DNA of 64,000 nt from assembly GCA_034506255.1 (NCBI GenBank), contig JAPDPX010000003.1, positions 372,001 to 436,000 of the forward strand, given 5' to 3'. A program made the translations under genes and the position numbers. Of this stretch, positions 45,027-53,957 are shown piece by piece. Position 1 is the first letter of the stretch, and each line of letters begins with the position of its first letter. The stretch comes from a candidate division KSB1 bacterium (lineage in GTDB: Bacteria > Zhuqueibacterota > Zhuqueibacteria > Zhuqueibacterales > Zhuqueibacteraceae). The notes below the pieces were generated by a model. The model saw nothing but the letters and a program-made list of their open reading frames with translations, ran no database searches and had not been told where the DNA came from.

Positions 45027-45734
45027 ATGAAAGATGAATCACGCCAGGTGTGGGTCGCCGGCTATCCCCGCAGCGGCAACACCTGGGTCAACTATCTCTG
45101 CGCCTACTGTTTGAATCTGCCGTTCCGTGATTTCGATGATGGCCGCAAGCAACCCCGGCAGGAGTGGGTGCGGCAGGCGGTTGCGGGCCGCCATCCCTGG
45201 CCTGCGCCGGCCGGTTTCGCCGGTGTGCAGAAAACGCACAAGCTGCCGGCGGAATTGCCGCTGCGGTCCGGTTGTGCCATTTACGTGCAGCGTGATCCGC
45301 GCGATGTCTTTGTCAGCCATTCCTACTACATGCAGCACCGGGTCAACAGCGCGATGAAGAAATTTCATTACAAGTTGCTGGGGCTGCGCGGCCGCCGCGC
45401 GCAGTTGCGCTGGTTCATCGCCGACTGGCGCCGGCATGTGACCGCCTGGCGTGATCACGCGCAGGCGACGATTCACTATGAAGCGCTGCTGCAGGACGGT
45501 GCCCGTCACCTGGCCGACGCCCTGGCCACGGCTGGTTTTGAAGTGCCGCTCGAACGCGCCGCACAGGCACTGGAATGCTTTCGTTTCGAGAAAATGAGCG
45601 GCCGTGAGATCGGCACCACAATCAACGAGAAAAGCTTTTTCCGGCGCGGTGGCGTCGGCGACTGGCGGAATCATTTGAGTGAAGATGAAAACCGGCTGTT
45701 TGCCGAGCTGCTTGCCGGGGCACGCATGGCATGA
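45027..45734 (+). CDS. PAPS-dependent sulfotransferase, ST1
   Basis: A 235-residue sulfotransferase of the cytosolic type. The 5'-phosphosulfate loop is GYPRSGNTW (12-20), the 3'-phosphate site is RDPRDVFVSHSYY (about 90-102), and the C-terminal FRRGGVGDWRNHLS matches the RKGxxGDWKN PAPS-binding signature. It transfers sulfate from PAPS to a hydroxyl; a sugar or lipid-linked oligosaccharide is the likely acceptor given its neighbours. GAGGA before the ATG supports the start. Confidence 0.9.
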   Translation: MKDESRQVWVAGYPRSGNTWVNYLCAYCLNLPFRDFDDGRKQPRQEWVRQAVAGRHPWPAPAGFAGVQKTHKLPAELPLRSGCAIYVQRDPRDVFVSHSYYMQHRVNSAMKKFHYKLLGLRGRRAQLRWFIADWRRHVTAWRDHAQATIHYEALLQDGARHLADALATAGFEVPLERAAQALECFRFEKMSGREIGTTINEKSFFRRGGVGDWRNHLSEDENRLFAELLAGARMA

Positions 45735-45837
45735 GCCCCGCCATCGTCCCCCGGTCACACGCCTGCCTGCTTTGCCCGTCAGCGCAATCTCACGGCCAGG
45801 CCCATGACAAGGATGCGGAAGATCTCATGGATTGATC

Positions 45838-47184
45838 ATGTTTGCATTTCTCAAAAAAGATCGTGCCCGCCGCGTGGTCGTCATTTCAATCGACGGGGTG
45901 CCCTATGACTTCATGCAGAAGCACATTGCCGCCGGCGATTTTCCCCACTTCAAAAAACTGGCGGAAAAGGGCTCGTTCCGCCGCATGAACTCGGTGCAGC
46001 CCTGCATTTCCTCGATTGCCTGGTCGAGCTACATGACCGGCAAGAACCCGGCCAAGCACAACATCTTCGGTTTCGTTGACCGCAAACCCGGCACCTATGA
46101 TCTCTTCGTGCCGACTTCGGCACACATGACCAGCGAAACCATTTGGGAGATCATGAGCCGCGCCGGCAAGCGCGTGTTTGTCATGAATGTGCCGGTGACT
46201 TATCCCCCGCGCCCGGTCAACGGCATTTTGGTGGGATGTTTTCTCTGCACGCAAATCGAAAAGATCGCCTATCCCGCCCACGTCGGCAGGGAACTGAAGG
46301 CGATGGGCTACAAGATCGATGCCGATGCCGCCCTCGCGCGCGAGAATCGCGATCGCTTTCTCGCGGAGTGCAACGAAGCGTTGCACAAGCGCGTGCAGGC
46401 CATGTTTCATTACCTGGCGCAGGAACCGTGGGATTTCTTTCAGTGCCACATCATGGAAACCGACCGGATGAATCACTTCTTCTGGGAGCACATGGAGAAG
46501 GATGATCCGGTGTATGCCAAAGCCTTTTTCGACTTCTACAAGCGCGTCGATGAAGTGCTGGGCGAGGTCGACCGCAAAATCGGCGGGGAGGCCGAGTTGA
46601 TCATTCTCTCGGATCACGGCTTTTGCACCATTAAGAAGGAGATTTATCTCAACTGGTATCTGGCCGAGGCCGGCCTGTTGAAATTCAAGAAGACGCCGCC
46701 CAGTTCCCTGGCGGACATGCATCCGGAGTCGCTGGGCTACAGTCTGATTCCCGGCCGCGTGTTCGTGAATCTGCAGGGGCGCGAGCCGCAGGGCACGGTG
46801 CCGCCGGCGCAGTACGAAGCCGCACGCGAGAAATTGAGCGAGGCCCTGCTCGGCTTCGTTGACCCCGACAACCAGGCGCCCATCATCCGCCGGGTGATCA
46901 AGCGCGAGGAAATCTATAACGGCCAAAATTGCAAGCAGGCCGCGGATTTGATCGCGGTGCCGTATGACGGCTATGATCTCAAGGGCGATCTGCGCAAGAC
47001 CATCCCCGGCGAAAAAACTGCACTGGTGGGCATGCACACCTTCGAGGATTCCCTGCTCTTTATCCGCGATCGTGAGATTGTGCGCGGGCACAATGAGCTG
47101 TGGATCGGCGACCTGGCGCCCACCATCCTGAAGTTGATGAAGCTGCCGATCCCGCCGGACATGGATGGTGTCGCGCTGCTTTAG
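45838..47184 (+). CDS. Alkaline-phosphatase-superfamily enzyme, AP2
   Basis: A 448-residue relative of AP1. Ligands: D19 (VISIDGV), a serine nucleophile at S58 in PCISSIAW instead of threonine, a METDRMNHFFW Asp/His pair, SDHG near 257, and a final His in VGMHTFED. The signature YPPRPVNG is shared with AP1. There is no signal peptide and no LGYL tail; the protein ends in DGVALL. An ATG at 45838 is preferred to a TTG six bases upstream. It lies between a sulfotransferase and an epimerase. Confidence 0.82.
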   Translation: MFAFLKKDRARRVVVISIDGVPYDFMQKHIAAGDFPHFKKLAEKGSFRRMNSVQPCISSIAWSSYMTGKNPAKHNIFGFVDRKPGTYDLFVPTSAHMTSETIWEIMSRAGKRVFVMNVPVTYPPRPVNGILVGCFLCTQIEKIAYPAHVGRELKAMGYKIDADAALARENRDRFLAECNEALHKRVQAMFHYLAQEPWDFFQCHIMETDRMNHFFWEHMEKDDPVYAKAFFDFYKRVDEVLGEVDRKIGGEAELIILSDHGFCTIKKEIYLNWYLAEAGLLKFKKTPPSSLADMHPESLGYSLIPGRVFVNLQGREPQGTVPPAQYEAAREKLSEALLGFVDPDNQAPIIRRVIKREEIYNGQNCKQAADLIAVPYDGYDLKGDLRKTIPGEKTALVGMHTFEDSLLFIRDREIVRGHNELWIGDLAPTILKLMKLPIPPDMDGVALL

Positions 47185-47267
47185 CCCGGCCGGCGGTTCT
47201 GCCGCAGGCAGTGCCCCCGGCCTGTCGTAAACCACCACCGTTTTGACAAGCTCAAGGAGAGTTCAGG

Positions 47268-48197
47268 ATGAAACTACTCGTCACCGGCGGTGCCGGCTAT
47301 GTCGGCTCCGTTCTGATTCCGCGCCTGCTCACTGCCGGGCATCGCGTGCGTGTGCTGGACAACTTGATGTACGGCGGGGCCAGCCTGCTGCCGTTTTTCA
47401 GCGATCCCAAATTCGAGTTTCTCAAGGGCAACATCCTCGATGAAGCGCGCGTGCGGGAGGCCACCCGCGGCGTCGACGCCATCATCCATCTGGCCGCCAT
47501 CGTTGGTTATCCCGCCTGCAAGAAAAACGAGCAGCTTGCGCACGATGTCAATTACATCGGCACCAAAATCGTCGAGAAGAACCGCGACCGCAACCAGTTG
47601 CTGATTTACGCTTCCACCGGCTCCAACTACGGCGCGGTCGTTGGTCAAATTTGCACCGAGGAAACACCGCTCAATCCGCTCACCATCTACGGCACCACCA
47701 AGACCCAGGCGGAGCGCCACCTGCTGGCTTCACCCAACACCATTTGCTTCCGCTACGCCACCGCTTTCGGCGTGTCGCCGCGCATGCGCCTGGATTTGCT
47801 GATCAATGACTTCGTTTATCAGGCGGTGAAAGTGCGCAACCTGATCGTCTATGAACGGACCTTCAAGCGCACCTTCATCCACGTCATCGACATGGCGCGC
47901 AGCTTCATGTTTGCGCTGGAAAACGCCGACCGCATGATCGGCCAGGTCTACAACGTCGGCTCCGAGCAGATGAACTACAGCAAGGAGCAAATTGCCGAGC
48001 TGGTGCGCCGCAAGGTCGATTTCTATCTGCACTACGCCGATGTCGGCAAGGACGAGGACCAGCGCAACTATGAAGTCTCCTATGCCAAAATCAACGCGCT
48101 GGGCTTTTACACCACCATCTCCGTCGAAGAAGGCGTGGACGAGCTCATCCGCGCCTACGAAACCATAGACCTCCGCAACCCGCTCAGCAACGTGTGA
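47268..48197 (+). CDS. NAD-dependent sugar epimerase/dehydratase (extended SDR)
   Basis: A 309-residue extended SDR. The NAD-binding VTGGAGYVGS opens the protein, LAAIVGYP follows, and the catalytic Tyr/Lys pair is YGTTK. Such enzymes act on nucleotide sugars (4-epimerases, 4,6-dehydratases and 4-reductases). It probably makes a precursor for the polysaccharide. AAGGAGAG before the ATG supports the start; ST2 begins with a GTG overlapping its stop. Confidence 0.88.
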   Translation: MKLLVTGGAGYVGSVLIPRLLTAGHRVRVLDNLMYGGASLLPFFSDPKFEFLKGNILDEARVREATRGVDAIIHLAAIVGYPACKKNEQLAHDVNYIGTKIVEKNRDRNQLLIYASTGSNYGAVVGQICTEETPLNPLTIYGTTKTQAERHLLASPNTICFRYATAFGVSPRMRLDLLINDFVYQAVKVRNLIVYERTFKRTFIHVIDMARSFMFALENADRMIGQVYNVGSEQMNYSKEQIAELVRRKVDFYLHYADVGKDEDQRNYEVSYAKINALGFYTTISVEEGVDELIRAYETIDLRNPLSNV

Positions 48198-49120
48198 GGC
48201 CCGACCCCGTGAAACCGACCGCCGCCGGCAACGGTGCCGTGCCGCGCGCCAGCCGGCAACTGAGCCTGGTGGCACGTTTGCGCCGCAGACTGCGCCGGGC
48301 CCGCCCGCCGGTGCTGCTGGCGCCGGCCGCCGTGACCCCGCTCGCCGCACCGCCGATTTTCGTGATCGGCGTGCATCGCTCGGGCACCACGCTGCTGCGC
48401 CTGATCCTCGACAGCCACTCGCGTCTGGCCTGTCCGACCGAGTCGATCTTTTTGCTGCCGTTGAGCACGCTGTGGCGGGATGACAAGGCCATGGCGGGTT
48501 TGCGCGCCATGGGCTTCGCGGAAGAGCACGTGCTGGCCAGGCTGCGCGAGTTCAGCAACTACTTTTTTTCCGCGTATGCCGGCGCGTGCGGCAAACCGCG
48601 CTGGGCTGATAAAAGCCCGCATTACATCGATTGCCTCGATTTTATCGAGCGGCTGTATGGCCCGCACTGCCAGTATGTTTTCATCTATCGCCACGGTCTG
48701 GATGTCGCCTGTTCGGTGGGCGAAAAGGTGATTCGTCCGGCCGAGGCGCTGAAGCAGGCCTGCGGCGATCCCTACGCCGGTGGTGCACGCTACTGGGCGG
48801 AGCAATGCCGCAAGATGCTCGCCTTCCAGGCGAAACATGCGGCCCGGGTTTTCCCGCTGCGCTATGAAGCGCTGGTGGCCGAGCCGGAAAAGCAGTGCCG
48901 CGCCCTGTTCGCCTTTCTCGGCGAGCCGTGGGAGGAGCAGGTGCTGCAGTTTTACAAGCAGCAACACACCTCCGCGCCGGGTCTGGAAGACCCCATTGCC
49001 GCCACCAGCCGCGGCTTCACGCCGAGCGTGGGCAATTACCACAAGCTCCCGGAAACCACCGTGGCGCGCATGCGGGCGGAAGCCGGTGACGTGCTGCGCG
49101 CGCTGGGGTATGAAACCTGA
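48194..49120 (+). CDS. Sulfotransferase family protein, ST2
   Basis: A 308-residue sulfotransferase of a different subfamily from ST1. After a basic, Ala-rich N-terminus the 5'-phosphosulfate loop is GVHRSGTTLLR (about 59-69); RHGLDVACS holds the 3'-phosphate Arg and Ser. LRYEALVAEPE is a common later motif in bacterial sulfotransferases. The GTG at 48194 overlaps the preceding TGA, so translation is coupled with the epimerase. A later start near the P-loop cannot be ruled out. It probably sulfates a second position or an intermediate of the same glycan. Confidence 0.85.
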   Translation: MRPDPVKPTAAGNGAVPRASRQLSLVARLRRRLRRARPPVLLAPAAVTPLAAPPIFVIGVHRSGTTLLRLILDSHSRLACPTESIFLLPLSTLWRDDKAMAGLRAMGFAEEHVLARLREFSNYFFSAYAGACGKPRWADKSPHYIDCLDFIERLYGPHCQYVFIYRHGLDVACSVGEKVIRPAEALKQACGDPYAGGARYWAEQCRKMLAFQAKHAARVFPLRYEALVAEPEKQCRALFAFLGEPWEEQVLQFYKQQHTSAPGLEDPIAATSRGFTPSVGNYHKLPETTVARMRAEAGDVLRALGYET

Positions 49121-49237
49121 ACGTGACATGGGAAACGGGAGGGCGCGGGCACAAGGAGAGAATATCCGCGCAGCGGCCGCACCGGCGCGGTCGCGATTCG
49201 CAGGATTGTTGCAGCAGACAGCCACTTGCAATGAACC

Positions 49238-50203
49238 ATGAGCGCAAGCAATTCCTTCTGGCAAAACAAGCGCGTGCTCGTCACCGGCGGTGCCGGCTTT
49301 CTCGGCAGTCACATTGTTGACCGCCTGCGGCCCCTGGGCTGCGAAGTGATCGTCCCGCGCAAACGTGACTATGATTTTACCCGGCTCGAAGCGGCACAGG
49401 CATGTTTCCGCCGGCATCAGCCGCATCTGGTGATTCACTGCGCCGCCTACTACGGCGGCATCTGGATCAACCAGTTGTATCCCGGTCGGATCTTCTACGA
49501 GAACCTGGTGATGGGCGCGAACCTGATGGAGGCGGCGCGCCAGGCGGGCGTGGAAAAATATGTGCAAATCGGCACGGCCTGCTCCTATCCCGGTTATCTC
49601 GAAAACGAGCTGGCGGAGAAAGATTTGTGGCAGGGCCTGCCGCATGAAACCGTGGTGAACTACGGCATGACCAAGAAGATTCTCGCGATTCAGGGCCTGG
49701 CCTACAAAAAGCAATATGGTTTCCACAGCATTCATCTGATTCTCACGAATCTCTACGGTCCGCGCGACACGTTTCATCCCGACCGCTCCCACGTGGTGGC
49801 GGCGCTGATCCGCAAGTTCGTCGAAGCGCAGCAGGCCGCAGCCGCCGAGGTGGAGGTGTGGGGCACGGGCCGGCCGATCCGCGAGTTCCTCTACGTCGAG
49901 GATTGCGCCGAAGGCATCCTGCGCGCCACCGAACTCTACGATGACACTGAACCGCTGAACCTCGGCACCGGCGTGGGCACTTCGATCCGCGAGTTGGCGG
50001 AAACGCTGCAGGAAGTTTCCGGCTTTACCGGCACCATTCGCTGGAACACCGCCAAGCCCGACGGCCAGGCGAAAAAAATTCTCGATGTGACGCGCATGAA
50101 AGCCGTGCTCGGCTGGCAGCCGGCGACACCGCTGCGCGAGGGGCTGGCGAAAACCGTGGCCTGGTACGTGGCCAACAAAGCCGAGGCGGATCAACGCCTG
50201 TGA
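49238..50203 (+). CDS. GDP-L-fucose-synthase-like epimerase/reductase
   Basis: A 321-residue extended SDR. VTGGAGFLGSHIVD begins the Rossmann fold, the catalytic pair is YGMTKK, and TNLYGPRDTFHPDRSHVVAALIRK (split here) with REFLYVEDCA match Fcl/WcaG, which makes GDP-L-fucose from GDP-4-keto-6-deoxymannose. No GDP-mannose dehydratase is in the window, so the exact product is uncertain. It ends by overlapping the flippase gene (GTGA). Confidence 0.88.
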   Translation: MSASNSFWQNKRVLVTGGAGFLGSHIVDRLRPLGCEVIVPRKRDYDFTRLEAAQACFRRHQPHLVIHCAAYYGGIWINQLYPGRIFYENLVMGANLMEAARQAGVEKYVQIGTACSYPGYLENELAEKDLWQGLPHETVVNYGMTKKILAIQGLAYKKQYGFHSIHLILTNLYGPRDTFHPDRSHVVAALIRKFVEAQQAAAAEVEVWGTGRPIREFLYVEDCAEGILRATELYDDTEPLNLGTGVGTSIRELAETLQEVSGFTGTIRWNTAKPDGQAKKILDVTRMKAVLGWQPATPLREGLAKTVAWYVANKAEADQRL

Positions 50204-51750
50204 GTGCCCCGGACAAAGACATCCAGGCGGCCGTCACGGCGGCGGCCGCGCCGGCCGCCGCCGGCAATGGCCGGGTGAAACAGCCGCGGCCAGAGGCCAT
50301 GGCGCGCTCCAGCGGCATCGTTTTGCTCGGCACGCTCACCGGGCGCGGCCTCAATTTCATCGCGCAAGTCGTGCTGTCAAAGCTGCTCGGTTTGCAGGCC
50401 TTCGGTCTGTTCACCTACAGCAATGCGCTGTTAAGTTTTCTCGACGGCATTTGCCTGGGCGGTTTTTCGCAGACCACCGTGCGCTACATCGCCATGGCGC
50501 GCGCGCAGGCCCGGCCCGCGGACATTCGCCGGGTGATGCGCGTGGCAGTGCTGGTCATCACGACGCTCTCGCTGCTCATCAGCGCCGCGCTGTTTGCCTG
50601 GCGCGGGCCGATCGCCAGGGACTGGATCGGCCAGCCGGAAATGGCGGCGGTGCTGCCGTGGCTGGCGGTGATCCTGCCGGTGCTGGCGCTGCTCTCCTGG
50701 CTGGGCTTTGCATTGCGCGCATTTCGGGAAGTGGGGATGGAGGCATTGATCCGGCGCAATGTGCAGCCCGTTGCGTTGCTGCTGTTCGCCGCCGGGGTGT
50801 CGCTGGTGGCACCCATGAACGTGCACTGGGCCATGGCCGCCGTGCTGGCGAGCACCGTGCTGGCGGCGCTGTTCGGCCTGCTCAAATTGCGGCCGCACCT
50901 GCCACCGGCCACGGCGGCACCGGCCACGGTCGCCACCGGCGCAATGCTGCACTTTGCGCGGCGGGTGTGGTTCTCGCGCTTTTCGGGATTGGTGTTGAAT
51001 CAGGCGGACCGGCTGATGATCGGTTCGCTGTCGAGCCTGTCACAGGTCGGCATCTATCACGCCGCGTTTCGCATCGCGGATTTTCAAACGCTGGCGATGG
51101 GCTCCTTCGTGCCGATGTTCAGCACGGTGATCGCCGAAGCGCACGGCCGCGGCGACCGGCCCGCCATCATCAATTACTACCGCATGGTGGTGCGCTGGTC
51201 GTTGTTCGTCACTCTGCCGATTTGCCTGGCATGCTGGGTTTTTGCCGCTCCGATTTTGCAGTTGTTTGGCGGGGAGTTCGTCGCGGGCGTGCCGGTGTTG
51301 CGCCTGATTGCGCTGGCGGCACTGGTGGATGCGGGTGTCGGCCCTGCCGGTCAGTTTCTGCAGATGATGGGTCGCGAGAAATGGGAAATGCGCTTCCTGT
51401 TTGGCGCAGCGATCATGGCCGTGGCCTTGAATGCCGTCTTGATTCCCAGTCATGGCGCACTCGGTGCTGCGCTCGGCAGCGGCGTGGCGATCGTGATCTT
51501 GAATGTCAGCCGGTTGCTCGCCCTGCGCAAGCTGCTCGGCGTTTATCCCTACACCGTGCTGACCGTGCGCCTGCTCGCGGTGGGTATGCTGGCGCTGTTG
51601 ACAGTTTGGCTGGTGAGCGCAGCAGGCATCTGGGTGCAAGGCCTGGTCCTGGCCGCCATTATGGCTGCTGGAAGCTGGCTTTTCTGCCTGCATCCGGATG
51701 ACCGGGTGATGCTGCAGCGCTTGCGCCAGCGGATGAAAAGCCGGGGCTGA
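50200..51750 (+). CDS. Wzx-type oligosaccharide flippase
   Basis: A 516-residue polytopic protein of the MOP/PST superfamily with about 12-14 hydrophobic helices after a ~35-residue soluble N-terminus. LLGTLTGRGLNFIAQVVLSK begins helix 1, and LNQADRLMIGSLSSLSQVGIY is the typical mid-protein motif of Wzx/RfbX proteins. It moves lipid-linked repeat units across the inner membrane for polymerisation. It starts with GTG overlapping the stop of the Fcl-like gene, so they are translationally coupled. Confidence 0.9.
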   Translation: MSAPDKDIQAAVTAAAAPAAAGNGRVKQPRPEAMARSSGIVLLGTLTGRGLNFIAQVVLSKLLGLQAFGLFTYSNALLSFLDGICLGGFSQTTVRYIAMARAQARPADIRRVMRVAVLVITTLSLLISAALFAWRGPIARDWIGQPEMAAVLPWLAVILPVLALLSWLGFALRAFREVGMEALIRRNVQPVALLLFAAGVSLVAPMNVHWAMAAVLASTVLAALFGLLKLRPHLPPATAAPATVATGAMLHFARRVWFSRFSGLVLNQADRLMIGSLSSLSQVGIYHAAFRIADFQTLAMGSFVPMFSTVIAEAHGRGDRPAIINYYRMVVRWSLFVTLPICLACWVFAAPILQLFGGEFVAGVPVLRLIALAALVDAGVGPAGQFLQMMGREKWEMRFLFGAAIMAVALNAVLIPSHGALGAALGSGVAIVILNVSRLLALRKLLGVYPYTVLTVRLLAVGMLALLTVWLVSAAGIWVQGLVLAAIMAAGSWLFCLHPDDRVMLQRLRQRMKSRG

Positions 51751-51981
51751 AGCGGGGAGGGGGTCGGAAAGCAGAATCAGTGTCCGTTCGAAAGCACGCA
51801 CCTCTCTCCCATGAGAGCTGCGTTGCCGAAGCGGCTTGGCCGGGGCATGAGAGTTCCCGAAGTTTTCCCGGCCGTCCGCGTTTTGAGCTCCCGGCTCAAC
51901 CGGGGTTGCAATTTCTTCGGACCGACATTGATACTGCCACGTCAAGTCGAACTCTGTTGCAAGGGAAAAACAGCCTCCGGA

Positions 51982-52187
51982 GGTAATGCCTCAGTCACGT
52001 GGGTGGAGGCAGCGCAGACCTCATGTCTGCAGGCGGAAATGCCTGCGCTAGTGCACTGTTACGTTAATTTTTGTAGCCACGACCCCTTGCGGGTCGCTGC
52101 TGAAGTAGCAAAAATTTATTTTTGAACAGCCGCCCACGAGGGGCGGGGACTAGAGAATTCACGTTTACAGCGCGCGAGTTCACACGT
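51982..52187 (+). repeat. 206-bp intergenic repeat, copy D2
   Basis: Same length and orientation as D1 at 44752, with about 20-25 percent differences by eye. Hairpin blocks GCAGAC...GTCTGC and CGCCC...GGGCG are kept. It occupies the centre of the 51751-52333 gap between the flippase and AP3 genes; no gene is seen in the rest of that gap. Confidence 0.8.
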
Positions 52188-52333
52188 TACTGAGAGGTTC
52201 CCTCCAAAGGCGAAATGCGGAAGCGGGGGCAACACCCTGGAAACGTTTGCCCCTGCCGGCAGACTGGAAGTCTTCGACTGTACGGGAGAAGTTGTCTGGC
52301 TGACCCCGAAGTGCAAGCCTGAATTTGACGCTC

Positions 52334-53953
52334 ATGAAGAACCCGCAACTTCCACCACGCGCCTTTTGTCTTGGCCTCGACGGCGGCACCTGGACGGTGC
52401 TGCAACCACTCATGCAAGCCGGGCATCTGCCGAACCTCGTGGCACTGGCGAACGACGGCCTGAGCGGCGTGTTGCATTCCACCATTCCGCCGATCACCCC
52501 GGCGGCATGGAGCACGTTTATGACCGGCTGCAATCCCGGCAAGCACGGCATTTTCGATTTTCAAGGCTATGACCGCCGCAGCAATCAGGCTTATCTCGTC
52601 AATGCGACTTCGCTGCGCGTGCCCACGCTCTGGCAGCTTCTCAGCCAGCACGGCAAACGCGTGGCGGTGGTGGACTTGCCGGTCACCTATCCGCCGCCGG
52701 CGGTCAACGGCGTGATCGTCAGCGGCTTGATGACGCCCGGCCGGGATTCGACCTTCACGCATCCCGCGGCTTTGCGCTCCGAGCTGGAGGCGCAGTTGGG
52801 TTATGAATGGCCGCTGTTGAAAGAAGAAGACGAGGGCGGACGTCTGCACGCGGACTTCGGTGCTTTCCTCAAAAAGATGCGGCTGTTTCTCGACAGCCGG
52901 GTGCAGGCCATGCTCCATCTCCTGCGGCGCGAGACCTGGGATGTTGCCCTGCTGCAACTGCAATGCGTGGATTTTCTGCAGCATGCGCTCTGGCCGCATC
53001 TCGATCCCGCGCATCCGGATTTTCAGCCCGAGCGCCGGCAACGCATCATTCGGGAGTTTTTCATACCGCTGGATCACGCCGTGGGCGAACTGGTGGCTGC
53101 CGCGCGCGCCAGCATGGGCGAACAAACCCTGGTGCTGGTGCTTTCCGATCACGGCTTCCAGGGCCATCGCATGCGTGCCGAGCTGAATCACTGGCTGCAT
53201 GCCAACGGCTTTCTCGTGCCGCAGACCACAACCCCGGCGCGCTGGATGCGCCATGCCGGCTTGCTGCGCCGTCTGGACGTGCTGCAACTGCGCAAGCGGC
53301 TGCTGCCCAAAGCGCGGCGGCAGGCGCTGGGCACCAGACTGCGGCTGCACAGCATCGATCCCCGCCGCTCGCTCGCCTATGCGGTCAGTTCGTTTTGGGG
53401 ATGCCTCTATCTCGGCCCCGGGGCTGGCGCGCCGCAGGTTGCGGACTTGATCGCGAAGCTGTACGCCTGGCGCGATCCCGCCACGCAGCAGCCGGTGGTG
53501 CACAGGGTCTTTCGCCGCGAGGAAATCTTCAGCGGGCCGGCGTGCGAGCGGTTGCCGGATCTCATCGTCGCACCGGCCGCAGGCTACACTTTTTCCTCCA
53601 AAACCTTTTTTCGAGAGGGCACGCTGCTGGTACCGGTGGCGCCGGGGGATTTTCACGCCGGCACGCATGAAAGCCGGGGCATTTTTATTCTCAATGGTGC
53701 GGGTGTGATGCAGGGCGCGCCGGGGCTGTCGCACGAAGCCGCACTGCAAGATGTGATGCCGACTTTGCTGCACTGGCTGGGTCTGCCGGTGCCGGCGCAT
53801 TGCGACGGCCGCGTGCGGTCGGAGTGGTTCGACCGGCCAGCAGCCGCGATCGCGTATCACCAGCCCGCGGCAACGGTGCAGGAAGAAGTCGCATTCAGTG
53901 ATGAGGAAGAGCGTGAGCTGCAGCGGCGGCTGCAAACTCTGGGGTACATGTAA
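52334..53953 (+). CDS. Alkaline-phosphatase-superfamily enzyme, AP3, with LGYM tail
   Basis: A 539-residue relative of AP1 and closer to AP4. Ligands: D16 (GLDGGTW), T55 (PPITPAAW), a QCVDFLQHALW Asp/His pair, SDHG near 271-274, and a late His in FHAGTHES. The signature YPPPAVNG is present. The C-terminus DEEERELQRRLQTLGYM matches the tails of CysC, AP4 and AP5. No signal peptide. The ATG at 52334 is taken instead of a TTG nine bases upstream. A secreted metallophosphoesterase gene follows four bases after the stop. Confidence 0.82.
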   Translation: MKNPQLPPRAFCLGLDGGTWTVLQPLMQAGHLPNLVALANDGLSGVLHSTIPPITPAAWSTFMTGCNPGKHGIFDFQGYDRRSNQAYLVNATSLRVPTLWQLLSQHGKRVAVVDLPVTYPPPAVNGVIVSGLMTPGRDSTFTHPAALRSELEAQLGYEWPLLKEEDEGGRLHADFGAFLKKMRLFLDSRVQAMLHLLRRETWDVALLQLQCVDFLQHALWPHLDPAHPDFQPERRQRIIREFFIPLDHAVGELVAAARASMGEQTLVLVLSDHGFQGHRMRAELNHWLHANGFLVPQTTTPARWMRHAGLLRRLDVLQLRKRLLPKARRQALGTRLRLHSIDPRRSLAYAVSSFWGCLYLGPGAGAPQVADLIAKLYAWRDPATQQPVVHRVFRREEIFSGPACERLPDLIVAPAAGYTFSSKTFFREGTLLVPVAPGDFHAGTHESRGIFILNGAGVMQGAPGLSHEAALQDVMPTLLHWLGLPVPAHCDGRVRSEWFDRPAAAIAYHQPAATVQEEVAFSDEEERELQRRLQTLGYM

Positions 53954-53957
53954 CACG

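Noticed and set aside
48155..50194. 679-codon minus-strand frame
   Set aside because: It is opposite ST2 and the Fcl-like gene, both with clear catalytic motifs.
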